From: Streptomyces lydicus
GTDB taxonomy: Bacteria; Actinomycetota; Actinomycetes; Streptomycetales; Streptomycetaceae
Direction of reading: 5' to 3'
Length of the DNA stretch: 64,000 bases
Assembly (NCBI RefSeq): GCF_000717345.1
Contig: NZ_JNZA01000021.1
Coordinates: 1-64,000 of the forward strand
This document shows, piece after piece, positions 25,643 to 33,357 of the stretch. The notes under the pieces were generated by a model. That model was not told where the DNA came from and did not search any database. It saw only the letters and a list, made by a program, of their open reading frames with translations. The position numbers and the translations under genes were made by a program. Numbering within the stretch: the first letter of the stretch is position 1; the number at the start of each line of letters is the position of its first letter.

Positions 25643-26878
25643 TCATGGCCGCGCCAGACAGGCCCCTTCCGGCTCTCCCGCCGCATCCGCACGGAGGGCG
25701 TACGGCTCCGAGTCGCGCTGCTCGGGGGCGACTGCCGGCACCGCCCCGGAGCGCCGCCGTAGGTCGGGCAGCAGGGTCAGAACGCCGAGGACGGCAAGCC
25801 CGGCGCCGAGCCACAACGGCGCACGCAGGCCGAAGGAGTTGATCGCCAGACCGCCGCCCGAGGACCCCACGATGACCCCGAGGGTGATGAAGGACGAATG
25901 CACGGTATTCACCAACGGACCGGAATTGGCTATGCGTTGGACACGAGTGACCATGGCCGGGTTCATGGTCACTCCGACCAGCCCGATTCCCGTCGTGAGC
26001 AATACCGCCGGAACGGCGAGCCGGGCGAGGACGGCGAATCCGGCGAGGAACAGGAAATTCAGCGCCAGCCCGACGAGTTGGACCGCCACGGTGTGCCGGT
26101 CCGCGAGTCGTCCGACGACGGCATTGCCGATGACCGTGGCGGCACCGTATCCGATGAGAAGCAGCGGCACGGTTCCGGAATCAAATCCGGTGACCTCGGT
26201 CAGAATGGGGTGGAGATAGCTGAACGCCGAGAAGGTCGCGCCGATGATCAGGGTGCTGGTCGAGAGCACCAGCCACAGCCGGGGATTCCTGAACGCGGCC
26301 AGTTCCTCCCGGACGCCGCCGCCTCCGGCACGCCCCTGCGGCGGAACTCCGACGAGCGTGGCGAGTGCGGCGAGTACCGCGATCCCCGAAATGACCCAGA
26401 ACGCCGCCCGCCAGCCCAGGTGTTCACCGATCACCGTCGAGAGCGGCAGCCCGAGCAGCGTGCCGAGCATCAGCCCGTTCATCGCCAGCGCGATGGCCCG
26501 ACCGCGGACCTCCGGGCGGGTGACCTGGACGCAGAGGGAGATCGCCACCCCGAAGAACGCCTGGGAGGCGACGCCGGTGACGATCCGCGCCGCCAGCATC
26601 ACCCCGTAGTCCGGCGCGAGGGCGGCCAGCACGTTGCCCGTCAGGAATATCCCGAACAGCACCATCAGCGCGTGCTTCTGACGCAGCCGCAGCACGGCAA
26701 CGGTGAGGAACGGCCCGCCGGCCGACATGGCCACCGCGAAGGCGGTGATGAGATAGCCGATCTGCGGGATGCCCACCCCCAGCCCGTCCGCCATCTGCGG
26801 CATCAGCCCGGCCACCGCGAACTCGCTGGTCACCATGGCGAAGATGCCCACGGCCAGGACGTACACGGCGCGCGACAT
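25643..26878 (-). CDS. MFS exporter, DHA1 (drug:H+ antiporter-like)
   Basis: A 411-aa, 12-span major-facilitator protein. It opens MSRAVYVLAVGIFAMVTSEF and has the DHA1-type motif region AARIVTGVASQAFFG. Family members export drugs, sugars or amino acids. I choose the ATG at 26878 rather than 26917, because the intervening bases hold a palindromic operator and the protein then begins directly before its first membrane span. Two operator-like palindromes lie upstream but no regulator gene adjoins. Confidence 0.8.
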   Translation of the reverse strand: MSRAVYVLAVGIFAMVTSEFAVAGLMPQMADGLGVGIPQIGYLITAFAVAMSAGGPFLTVAVLRLRQKHALMVLFGIFLTGNVLAALAPDYGVMLAARIVTGVASQAFFGVAISLCVQVTRPEVRGRAIALAMNGLMLGTLLGLPLSTVIGEHLGWRAAFWVISGIAVLAALATLVGVPPQGRAGGGGVREELAAFRNPRLWLVLSTSTLIIGATFSAFSYLHPILTEVTGFDSGTVPLLLIGYGAATVIGNAVVGRLADRHTVAVQLVGLALNFLFLAGFAVLARLAVPAVLLTTGIGLVGVTMNPAMVTRVQRIANSGPLVNTVHSSFITLGVIVGSSGGGLAINSFGLRAPLWLGAGLAVLGVLTLLPDLRRRSGAVPAVAPEQRDSEPYALRADAAGEPEGACLARP

Positions 26879-26896
26879 GCCCGGAACCCCATTTCT

Positions 26897-26958
26897 GAAC
26901 CGATCGTTCCAATACATGCCCGGGACTCTAACATCATTTTGGATCGGCTATTCCAAAA
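26897..26958. promoter_or_regulatory. Two palindromic operator-like sites upstream of MFS gene
   Basis: GAAC-CGATC-GTTC (26897-26909) and TTTTGGA-N8-TCCAAAA (26937-26943 with 26952-26958) lie 20-80 bases upstream of the exporter start. Both contain TTGGAWCG on one strand. They look like binding sites of a TetR- or HxlR-type repressor, which is not encoded next to them. Confidence 0.45.
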
Positions 26959-27015
26959 CTTCGACGAGCCGACGCCCGGCCCGGCCCGGCCGCCGGGCGG
27001 TGACGAACTCCGTGC

Positions 27016-27648
27016 TCAGATCAGGGGTTTGTCCCACACCACCGAATAGCGCCACAGCAGATGGCGACGCACACGACTGCCCGGCAGGCAGTCCCGGGCC
27101 GCCCGCCGGACCCCACCCCAGGCCATGTCCGAGTCCTCGACCGGCATCCCCGGCGGCCCGTTCTTGCCCCCGTGGCGCCGGGCGAGGAGGCGAGCGGCGG
27201 GCAGTCCCGCGCCGCTGACGCACCGGTCCAGCAGCGTCCGGTTGTTCGCCAGACCGATGATGACGAGACGTCCGCCGGGCGCCAGCAGCTCGGCCATCCG
27301 CCGGGCCGCGGCCTCGAAGCCGATGTGGTGGACGACGGCCACGGCGGTGACGAAGTCGTACGCACCCGGCCGGATCTCCTCCGCCGTCATGACGTCGGCC
27401 TCGACGAACGCGGCGTTGGGGAGCCCGGCACCGCGCACCCGGGCCAGCCGCACCATCGCGGCGGAGCGGTCCACTCCGGTCACCTCACCGACCAGCCCGG
27501 CCAGTTCGGCGACCAGGAGGCCGTCGCCGCAGCCGATGTCCAGTGCCCGCGCGCAGCCGTCCGGGACCGCGTCCCGTACGAGCCGGTGGTAGTGCACGTT
27601 GTGGTTCCAGTACGGGCGCGGGGACATCGGTCCGTCGGTGGGCGGCAT
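27016..27648 (-). CDS. SAM-dependent methyltransferase (class I)
   Basis: A 210-aa methyltransferase. The SAM-binding motif I is ALDIGCGDGLLVAELAG, followed by the acidic VTGVDRSAAMV and YDFVTAVAVVHH (post-motif II). A family-typical WNHNVHYHRLV opens the domain. The acceptor substrate cannot be read from sequence. I start at the ATG at 27648; a second ATG at 27627 is possible, and the upstream extension to 27813 is implausible. The RBS is weak. Confidence 0.75.
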   Translation of the reverse strand: MPPTDGPMSPRPYWNHNVHYHRLVRDAVPDGCARALDIGCGDGLLVAELAGLVGEVTGVDRSAAMVRLARVRGAGLPNAAFVEADVMTAEEIRPGAYDFVTAVAVVHHIGFEAAARRMAELLAPGGRLVIIGLANNRTLLDRCVSGAGLPAARLLARRHGGKNGPPGMPVEDSDMAWGGVRRAARDCLPGSRVRRHLLWRYSVVWDKPLI

Positions 27649-27801
27649 CCGGCAACGGTAGCCGGGCACCCGGCGTGAGCTGCCCCGATCGGGTGAAACA
27701 GGGCCCGTTCCGGAACCGTGGGGGCGTACCAGGGCCTCCGAAGAGCTGACGACTGCTTCGTCGACCCCCTCCGCTCCTCGGACCGCGATCTGGAGGCCCC
27801 G

Positions 27802-28203
27802 ATGACGCCGCACTGCCCGACTCCCCCGCCGTACGGCGCGACACCGGTCCCGGTGCTCGCTCCCCCGCGCGCCGAGGACCGGCTCAGCACCCTGGCCTTC
27901 CCGGCCGATTTCCTGCTTCCGCCGCCCCGCCCCGAGGACCGGCTGCCGCTCGACGCGCGCGCCGAGGATCTGCCGCTCCTACCCCCGGGCCCCGAGGAGC
28001 GCCTACAGGGTCCGGTGGCGCTGCCCGACCGGCAGCGGCCGGACCTCCGGGCCGCCCTCGCCGCGGCCGGGGTCGCGCCGTCCGAGGGTGATCAGGCCGC
28101 CCTCGCGGAGCTGGCCGGGCTCGGCGACGCCACGGTCCGGGCCGTCGTCGGCTGGCTCGAGGCCGCCGCGCGGGCATCCTGGCAACGGCCGCAGGCGGTG
28201 TGA
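27802..28203 (+). CDS. Hypothetical protein, Pro-rich N-terminus (133 aa)
   Basis: The first 60 residues are Pro/Asp-rich with repeated E-D/E-R-L steps (RAEDRLSTLA, RPEDRLPLDA, GPEERLQG). The second half (RQRPDLRAALAAAGVAPSEG to ATVRAVVGWLEAAARASWQ) forms a plausible helical domain. CTGGAGG upstream of the ATG at 27802 supports the start over 27718. No homologous family is recognised. It converges on MurJ. Confidence 0.6.
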   Translation: MTPHCPTPPPYGATPVPVLAPPRAEDRLSTLAFPADFLLPPPRPEDRLPLDARAEDLPLLPPGPEERLQGPVALPDRQRPDLRAALAAAGVAPSEGDQAALAELAGLGDATVRAVVGWLEAAARASWQRPQAV

Positions 28204-28221
28204 ACGGGCCTGCCGGACCGC

Positions 28222-29916
28222 TCAGCGCAGCCCCGGCAGCCGGCGCAGCTCGTCGATCCGCAGGACGCGGGCCAGCCCCAGGAAGAGCAGCGCCATGGTG
28301 AGTCCGCCGGCGGTCAGCGCCAGGGCGGGGGCCCAGCCCGCCGGAACGGACGCACCGGTGCAGGCCCACGCCGCGAGCCGGCCGGCCGCACCGGCCAGGG
28401 CGGCGGCCACGGCCAGCCTGCCGTAGGTACGGCACAGCCGCCGGCCGTCGAGGCGGCCGGCGATGCGCCGGCGCAGCAGCAGCGCGGTGACCAGCAGACC
28501 GACGCCGTAGGCGACGGCATAGGCGGCGGCCATACCGGTGACCGACCAGCGCGCGGGCAGCAGCAGATGGCAGGCGGTGGCCAGGGCGACGTTGACCGCG
28601 CTGATCCAGAAGGCCATCCAGAACGGCGTACGGGTGTCCTCGAAGGCGTAGAAGCCGCGCAGCAGCAGGTACTGCGCGGAGAACGGGATCAGGCCGAGGC
28701 CGAACGCCTGCAGCATGTGACCGGCGGGCGCGGCCGAGGCGGCGTCCACCGAGCCGTGTGCGAAGAGCAGTTGGGCGGTCTGCGGGCCGAAGGCGAGGAA
28801 GAAGAACGCGGCCGGCACGATGAGGACGCCACTGGCGCGCAAGGCGCGGGAGAGGTCGCCGCGCAGATCGTCCAGGCGGTGTTCGGCGACCGCGCGGCTC
28901 ATCCGGGGCAGCAGCGCCGTCACGAGCGAGACGGTGACGATCGACTGCGGCAGCATCCAGACGGTCTGGGCGTAGCTGTAGGCGGTGTACCCCACGCCGG
29001 CGGTGGGGAGCTGCTGGTCGGCGGCGTTGGCGTAGTGCGTGACGACGGTCATCGCGGCCAGGTTGGCGAGGACGAACAGCAGCGTCCAGCGGGCGGCCGC
29101 GATGCTCTTGCCGAGGCCGCTGCCGCGCCAGTCGAAGCGCGGCCGGAAGCGGAAGCCGGCGGCGCGCACGAACGGGATCAGCGCCAGGCCCTGGAGGGCG
29201 ATGCCGCCGGTGGTGGCGAGGCCCAGCAGGTCGATCTGGCTCCGGGTGATGTCCTCGATGCGGTCGGGCCCGGCCAGCAGGCCGAGGTAGACGCCGAACA
29301 TCGCGATCAGGACGAGGTTGTTGAGGACCGGGGTCCACATCATCGCGCCGAACTTGCTCCGGGCGTTGAGGACTTGGCCGAGGATGAAGAAGAGTCCGTA
29401 GAAGAAGATCTGCGGGAGCAGGAAGCGCGCGAAGACGACGGTGAGTTCGAAGGCGGCGTGGGTCGCCGGGGTGTCGGTGGTGTAGACGGCGACGAGGTGC
29501 GGCGCGGCCCACACCGAGAGCAGTGTGCCGACCGCCAGCACGCTCAGGACGAGGGTGACCAGCCGCTGTTCGAAGGCGCGGCCGCCGTCCGCGTGCTCGG
29601 CTCGGGCGCGCACCAGCTGGGGTACCAGCACCGAGTTCAGCGCGCCGCCGATCAGCAGGGTGTAGAGGCTCATCGGGACGACGTTGGCGGTGTTGTACGT
29701 GGAGGCGAGCAGGCCGGTGCCGAGGGCGGCGGCCTGGAGCACATTGCGGAACAGCCCGGTGGCACGGGACACCACGGTCCCCACGGCCATCAGGAGCGAG
29801 GAACGCGCCACCCCGCCCTTGGCGGCGGCCTCCTTCCCCGTGGCGTCGCCCCCGCCGGTGGTCTGCCGGCTCGGGGCGCGCAGCGGCAACGTGTCATCCG
29901 GTATCCCGTCGGTCAT
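28222..29916 (-). CDS. murJ: MurJ/MviN-like lipid II flippase
   Basis: A 564-aa polytopic membrane protein with about 14 spans, family MviN/MurJ of the MOP superfamily. MurJ flips lipid II across the membrane for peptidoglycan synthesis. The first span SSLLMAVGTVVSRATGLFRN and the conserved NVVPMSLYTLLIGGALNSVLVPQLV are diagnostic. About 35 polar residues precede the first span. It lacks the C-terminal pseudokinase extension seen in mycobacterial MviN. Streptomyces genomes hold more than one MviN protein, so this may be a paralogue of the essential one. Confidence 0.75.
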   Translation of the reverse strand: MTDGIPDDTLPLRAPSRQTTGGGDATGKEAAAKGGVARSSLLMAVGTVVSRATGLFRNVLQAAALGTGLLASTYNTANVVPMSLYTLLIGGALNSVLVPQLVRARAEHADGGRAFEQRLVTLVLSVLAVGTLLSVWAAPHLVAVYTTDTPATHAAFELTVVFARFLLPQIFFYGLFFILGQVLNARSKFGAMMWTPVLNNLVLIAMFGVYLGLLAGPDRIEDITRSQIDLLGLATTGGIALQGLALIPFVRAAGFRFRPRFDWRGSGLGKSIAAARWTLLFVLANLAAMTVVTHYANAADQQLPTAGVGYTAYSYAQTVWMLPQSIVTVSLVTALLPRMSRAVAEHRLDDLRGDLSRALRASGVLIVPAAFFFLAFGPQTAQLLFAHGSVDAASAAPAGHMLQAFGLGLIPFSAQYLLLRGFYAFEDTRTPFWMAFWISAVNVALATACHLLLPARWSVTGMAAAYAVAYGVGLLVTALLLRRRIAGRLDGRRLCRTYGRLAVAAALAGAAGRLAAWACTGASVPAGWAPALALTAGGLTMALLFLGLARVLRIDELRRLPGLR

Positions 29917-29933
29917 GGGGACAACTATGCCGC

Positions 29934-30818
29934 TCAGGGCAGCGGTCGGGCCCGATCGGGGTCGAGGAGCGGTGCGTGCAGATCGCCGTAGTGCTCGATG
30001 CGGGGACCGATCTCATCGAAGAGGAAGCTGAGTTGCTCCGGGTCGCGGCAGTCGGCGATCTCGTCCCAGGTGACCGGGGCGGAGACGGTGGGAGTGGCGC
30101 GGGCGCGCAGGGTGTAGGCGACGGCGGTGGTCTTGGCGGCGGCGTTCTGGGAGAAGTCGATGAAGACCTTGCCGGGCCGCAGCGCCTTGGTCATCTTGTG
30201 CACGACGAGGTCCGGCAGGGCCCTGGCCGCCTCGACGGCGAGGGTCCTGGCGTAGGCGGTGGCCCGCTCCGACGGGGTGGGCTCGATCGGCACGACCAGA
30301 TGCAGGCCCTTGGAGCCGCTGGTCTTGGCGAAGACCTCCAGGCCGTCGGCGGCCAGCCGCTCGTGCAGCCACTGCGCCGCGGTACAGCACTCGACGACGG
30401 TGGCGGGGTCGCCGGGGTCCAGATCCAGGACGAGGCGGTCTGCGGTGCCCGGCGCGCGGCAGGTCCACTGCGGGGTGTGCAGTTCGACGACGAGGTTCGC
30501 GGCCCAGACGAGTGAGGGCAGGTCCTGCAGCAGGGCCTGCCGGGTGGGCCCGGACGTCGAATGGGGGACCTCGCAGGTCTTCACCCAGGAGGGCGTGCCG
30601 GGCGGCACGTTCTTGGTGAAGAAGCGCTGGCCGTCGGGCCCGTCGGGGTAGCGCAGGAAGGACAGCGGCCGGTCGTGGAGGTGCGCGAGCAGCGGCTCAG
30701 CGGTGGTGGTGCAGTAGTGGACGACCTCACCCTTGGTGGTGCCGGTCTCGGGATACAGGACCTTGTCGAGGTTGGTCAGCGGGAGGCGCCGCCCCTCCAC
30801 GACGGTGATCGGCGACAT
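29934..30818 (-). CDS. LigD-type NHEJ polymerase/primase (stand-alone)
   Basis: A 294-aa archaeo-eukaryotic primase-superfamily polymerase, the same domain as the Pol module of LigD. It fills ends during non-homologous end joining. Catalytic aspartates are seen in RLVLDLDPGD (Asp132, Asp134) and FIDFSQN, and the phosphate-binding FAKTSGSKGLHLVVPIEP is present. No ligase or nuclease domain is attached, which is common in Streptomyces, where these functions are separate genes. ATG at 30818 is chosen because MSPITVVEGRRLPLTNLDKV is the family's normal start. Divergent from Ku, 30 bases away. Confidence 0.85.
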   Translation of the reverse strand: MSPITVVEGRRLPLTNLDKVLYPETGTTKGEVVHYCTTTAEPLLAHLHDRPLSFLRYPDGPDGQRFFTKNVPPGTPSWVKTCEVPHSTSGPTRQALLQDLPSLVWAANLVVELHTPQWTCRAPGTADRLVLDLDPGDPATVVECCTAAQWLHERLAADGLEVFAKTSGSKGLHLVVPIEPTPSERATAYARTLAVEAARALPDLVVHKMTKALRPGKVFIDFSQNAAAKTTAVAYTLRARATPTVSAPVTWDEIADCRDPEQLSFLFDEIGPRIEHYGDLHAPLLDPDRARPLP

Positions 30819-30848
30819 ACGATGAGAATCCCACACAAGGGGTGAAAT
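30819..30848. promoter_or_regulatory. 30-base divergent gap between LigD-Pol and Ku
   Basis: Only 30 bases separate the two start codons. The Ku side holds AAGGGGTG as its ribosome binding site. There is no room for two ordinary promoters, so at least one must lie inside the opposite gene or be shared and overlapping. This suggests coordinated expression of the pair. Confidence 0.5.
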
Positions 30849-31907
30849 ATGCGTTCTATATGGAATGGGTCGATCTCCTTCGGCCTGGTCACCATCCCCG
30901 TGAAGACCTACAGCGCCACCGAGCGGACCTCGTCGGTCTCCTTCCTGCGCATCCACGAGAAGGACGGCGCGCCGATCCAGTACCGGAAGGTGTGCGAGCT
31001 GGACGGCAAGGAGGTGCCGAACGAGGAGGTCGGCAAGGGCTATCAGCCGCCGGGCGACGACACCGTCGTGCCGGTCACCGACGACGAGTTGTCACGGCTG
31101 CCGGCGCCCACCGGCAAGGCGCTGACGATTCTGTCGTTCGTCGACCCCTCGGAGATCGACCCGCTCCAGATGGACAAGGCGTACTACCTGGGACCCAACG
31201 GGGCGTCCGCCGCCAAGCCGTACGCGCTGCTGCGGGAGGCGCTGGAGCACCACCGGAAGGTGGCGCTCGGCAAGGTGGCGATGCGCGGCCGGGAGTCGCT
31301 GGCGATGCTGCGGGCGCACGACGGGGCGATCGTGATGCACCAGCTGCTGTGGCCGGACCAGGTCCGCCCCGCCCCCGACGTCGTGCACGAGGAGGTCAAG
31401 CTGCGCGAGAACGAGATGGCGCTGGCCGAGACGCTGATGGACTCCCTGGGTGAGCTGGACCCGGCAGAACTCCACGACGACTACCGGGAGGCCGTCGAGG
31501 AGCTGGCGGCCGCCAAGCTGGAGGGCGAGGAGCCGGTCGCCCCCGCGCCGAGTGCGTCCGACGCCCAGGTCATCGATCTGACCGCGGCCCTGGAGAAGAG
31601 CGTGCGGGCGGCCCGGTCGGGCCGCGGGGAGGGCGCGGAGTCGGCGTCGGTGACGCCCATCCGGGGGCGGACGACGAAGAAGGCCGCGGAGAAGAAGCCC
31701 GCGGCCGGGAAGAGCACGGCCGACGCTCCGGCCGAGAAGACCGCGGCAAAGGGCGGCGCGAAGAAATCCACCGCGCGGACCGCACAGAAGAGCACGGGCG
31801 GGACCACGGAAAAGGCCGCGCGGAAGGCCACCGGGAAGAGCACCGCCGGGAAAGCCGCGGCCAAGAAGACCGCGGCCGGGAAGCCGCGGGCGAAGAAGTC
31901 CGGCTGA
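30849..31907 (+). CDS. ku: Ku DNA end-binding protein with Lys-rich tail
   Basis: A 352-aa Ku homologue, opening MRSIWNGSISFGLVTIPVKT. Ku forms a homodimeric ring on double-strand break ends and recruits polymerase and ligase. The core covers about residues 1-250. From about 275 onward the tail is Lys/Ala/Thr-rich (KKAAEKKPAAGKSTAD, AKKTAAGKPRAKKSG), like histone H1 and other extended Streptomyces Ku proteins, where the tail binds DNA. RBS AAGGGGTG. Together with the polymerase it makes an NHEJ module. Confidence 0.92.
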   Translation: MRSIWNGSISFGLVTIPVKTYSATERTSSVSFLRIHEKDGAPIQYRKVCELDGKEVPNEEVGKGYQPPGDDTVVPVTDDELSRLPAPTGKALTILSFVDPSEIDPLQMDKAYYLGPNGASAAKPYALLREALEHHRKVALGKVAMRGRESLAMLRAHDGAIVMHQLLWPDQVRPAPDVVHEEVKLRENEMALAETLMDSLGELDPAELHDDYREAVEELAAAKLEGEEPVAPAPSASDAQVIDLTAALEKSVRAARSGRGEGAESASVTPIRGRTTKKAAEKKPAAGKSTADAPAEKTAAKGGAKKSTARTAQKSTGGTTEKAARKATGKSTAGKAAAKKTAAGKPRAKKSG

Positions 31908-31948
31908 CCGTCCACCACCGCCTCCCCCGCCCGTTCTAGAGTCTGGGT

Positions 31949-32323
31949 ATGGCTTCAGACGAGGGGACCACCCGCATCGACAGCTGGATCTGGTCCGTAC
32001 GGCTCACCAAGACCCGTTCGCTGGCCGCGGCGGCCTGTCGCGCCGGGCACGTACGGGTCAACGGGGAGCGGGTGAAGCCGGCCCACGCCGTGCGCAACGG
32101 CGACGAGGTGCGGCTGCGGCACGCCGGGCGGGAGCGGATCGTGGTGGTCTCGCGGCTGGTGCGCAAGCGGGTCGGCGCGGCCGTCGCCGCCGAGTGCTTC
32201 GTCGACAACTCCCCGCCGGCCCCGCCGCGCGAGGAGCAGCCGCTGATCGCCCACCGCGACCGCGGCACCGGGCGGCCCACCAAGCGCGACCGGCGCGAGA
32301 TCGACCAGCTGCGGCAGCGGTGA
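31949..32323 (+). CDS. S4-domain RNA-binding protein, Hsp15/HslR family
   Basis: A 124-aa protein with an S4 domain at residues 9-65 (RIDSWIWSVRLTKTRSLAAA, GHVRVNGERVKPAHAVRNGD) and a basic C-terminal tail. In E. coli, Hsp15 rescues stalled large ribosomal subunits that carry peptidyl-tRNA. Length and layout match. It follows Ku by 41 bases on the same strand and might be cotranscribed. Confidence 0.8.
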   Translation: MASDEGTTRIDSWIWSVRLTKTRSLAAAACRAGHVRVNGERVKPAHAVRNGDEVRLRHAGRERIVVVSRLVRKRVGAAVAAECFVDNSPPAPPREEQPLIAHRDRGTGRPTKRDRREIDQLRQR

Positions 32324-32347
32324 GCGCCGGCCGGTGAGCGGACCGGC

Positions 32348-32800
32348 TCAGGCGTCGGGCAGCGCGTCCAGATAGACCCACTCGCCGCTCTCGCGGACGA
32401 AGCGGCTGTGCTCGTACTGGCTGCCGGCGACGCCGTGCAGGCTGTAGTGCGCGCGGAATTCCACGGTGCCCTCGGTGTGGAAGGCGGTGCCGCCGGTCGT
32501 GCCGAGGATGTCCAGGCCGGTCCAGCGCTGCGCCGGTTCGAGGTCGAGGGCGGCGGGGCGGGTCGTCGGGTGCCAGGTGCGCCGGAGGTACGCGGCGTCG
32601 CCGACGGCGAAGGCGCTGTAGCGCGAGCGCATCAGCCGCTCCGCGGTCGGGGCGGTGGCGCGGCCCTCGTGGAAGGCGGCACAGCAGTCGCGGTAGGTCT
32701 CCGGACGCCCGCAGGGGCAGGGCGCGGCGGGGGCGAGGGCGGCGGGGCGGCGGGGCCCGTCCGACGGACTCGTGAGCGGCTTCTTCTTCGGCTTCGACAC
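32348..32800 (-). CDS. YchJ-like SEC-C motif protein (UPF0225)
   Basis: A 150-aa protein of the YchJ family with the SEC-C zinc motif near the start (CPCGRPETYRDCCAAFH: C-x-C...C-C) and an NTF2-like remainder (RLMRSRYSAFAVGDAAYLRRTW; GEWVYLDALPDA). The biological role is not established. The GTG at 32800 (VSKPKKKP) gives the usual N-terminus. A longer reading from 32881 adds Arg/Pro-rich sequence. Confidence 0.75.
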   Translation of the reverse strand: MSKPKKKPLTSPSDGPRRPAALAPAAPCPCGRPETYRDCCAAFHEGRATAPTAERLMRSRYSAFAVGDAAYLRRTWHPTTRPAALDLEPAQRWTGLDILGTTGGTAFHTEGTVEFRAHYSLHGVAGSQYEHSRFVRESGEWVYLDALPDA

Positions 32801-32898
32801 CCGACGATTGTGCCGGTCCGCGGGAGGCGGTCGCGACACGCCGGTGCCGCGCCGGAGCGACACGCCGGAGGGACACGTCATGGAGCTGCGCCCATATA

Positions 32899-32925
32899 GG
32901 GAATTTCAACGACAAATCACCCGTT
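32899..32925 (+). promoter_or_regulatory. Sigma-R-type promoter for the small membrane protein
   Basis: GGGAAT (32899-32904), 18 bases, then GTT (32923-32925) exactly fits the GGGAAT-N18-GTT pattern of the thiol-oxidative-stress sigma factor SigR of Streptomyces. The downstream gene starts at 33009. Transcription would also enter the FtsK-like gene. Confidence 0.55.
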
Positions 32926-33008
32926 TGCGGCTTTTTGTGGCTTGATCCGGGCCGTGAGGCTGGAAGAACTCATGGTGACCGTCCCCACCCTCCAGGAGAG
33001 AGCCCCCC

Positions 33009-33203
33009 ATGATTCTGTCCATTTCCGGCGTCGTCCTGCTCGGTGTCATCGTCTTCCTCTTCTTCCGGAAAGACGGCCTCAAGTTGTCCCACGCGCTGAT
33101 CTCCGCGCTCTTCGGGTTCTATCTCGCCAGTTCCGCCATCGCGCCGAGCATCAAGGCCGGCGGGGCGAGCCTGGCGAGCCTCCTCGGCGGCATCAAGCTC
33201 TAG
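33009..33203 (+). CDS. Small membrane protein (64 aa)
   Basis: Two hydrophobic segments (ILSISGVVLLGVIVFLFF and ALISALFGFYLASSAI) separated by RKDGLKLSH, then a short Gly/Ser tail. It looks like a conserved Streptomyces membrane protein of unknown function. GGAGAG precedes the ATG. It sits directly in front of the FtsK-like gene and behind a sigma-R-type promoter, so the two may act together. Confidence 0.7.
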   Translation: MILSISGVVLLGVIVFLFFRKDGLKLSHALISALFGFYLASSAIAPSIKAGGASLASLLGGIKL

Positions 33204-33357
33204 GGGTGGCTCCCACGCCCTCCTCCGGCGCACCCGCACGGGTCCCGCCCGCACGGGCCGCCCCAGGTCCCGTCCGGGCGGCTCCGTGTGCCGCCCGTCC
33301 CGGCTCGGCGCCCACACCGAGCCCGCAAGCCCCACCGCACGAGCAACAGGAGAAGTT

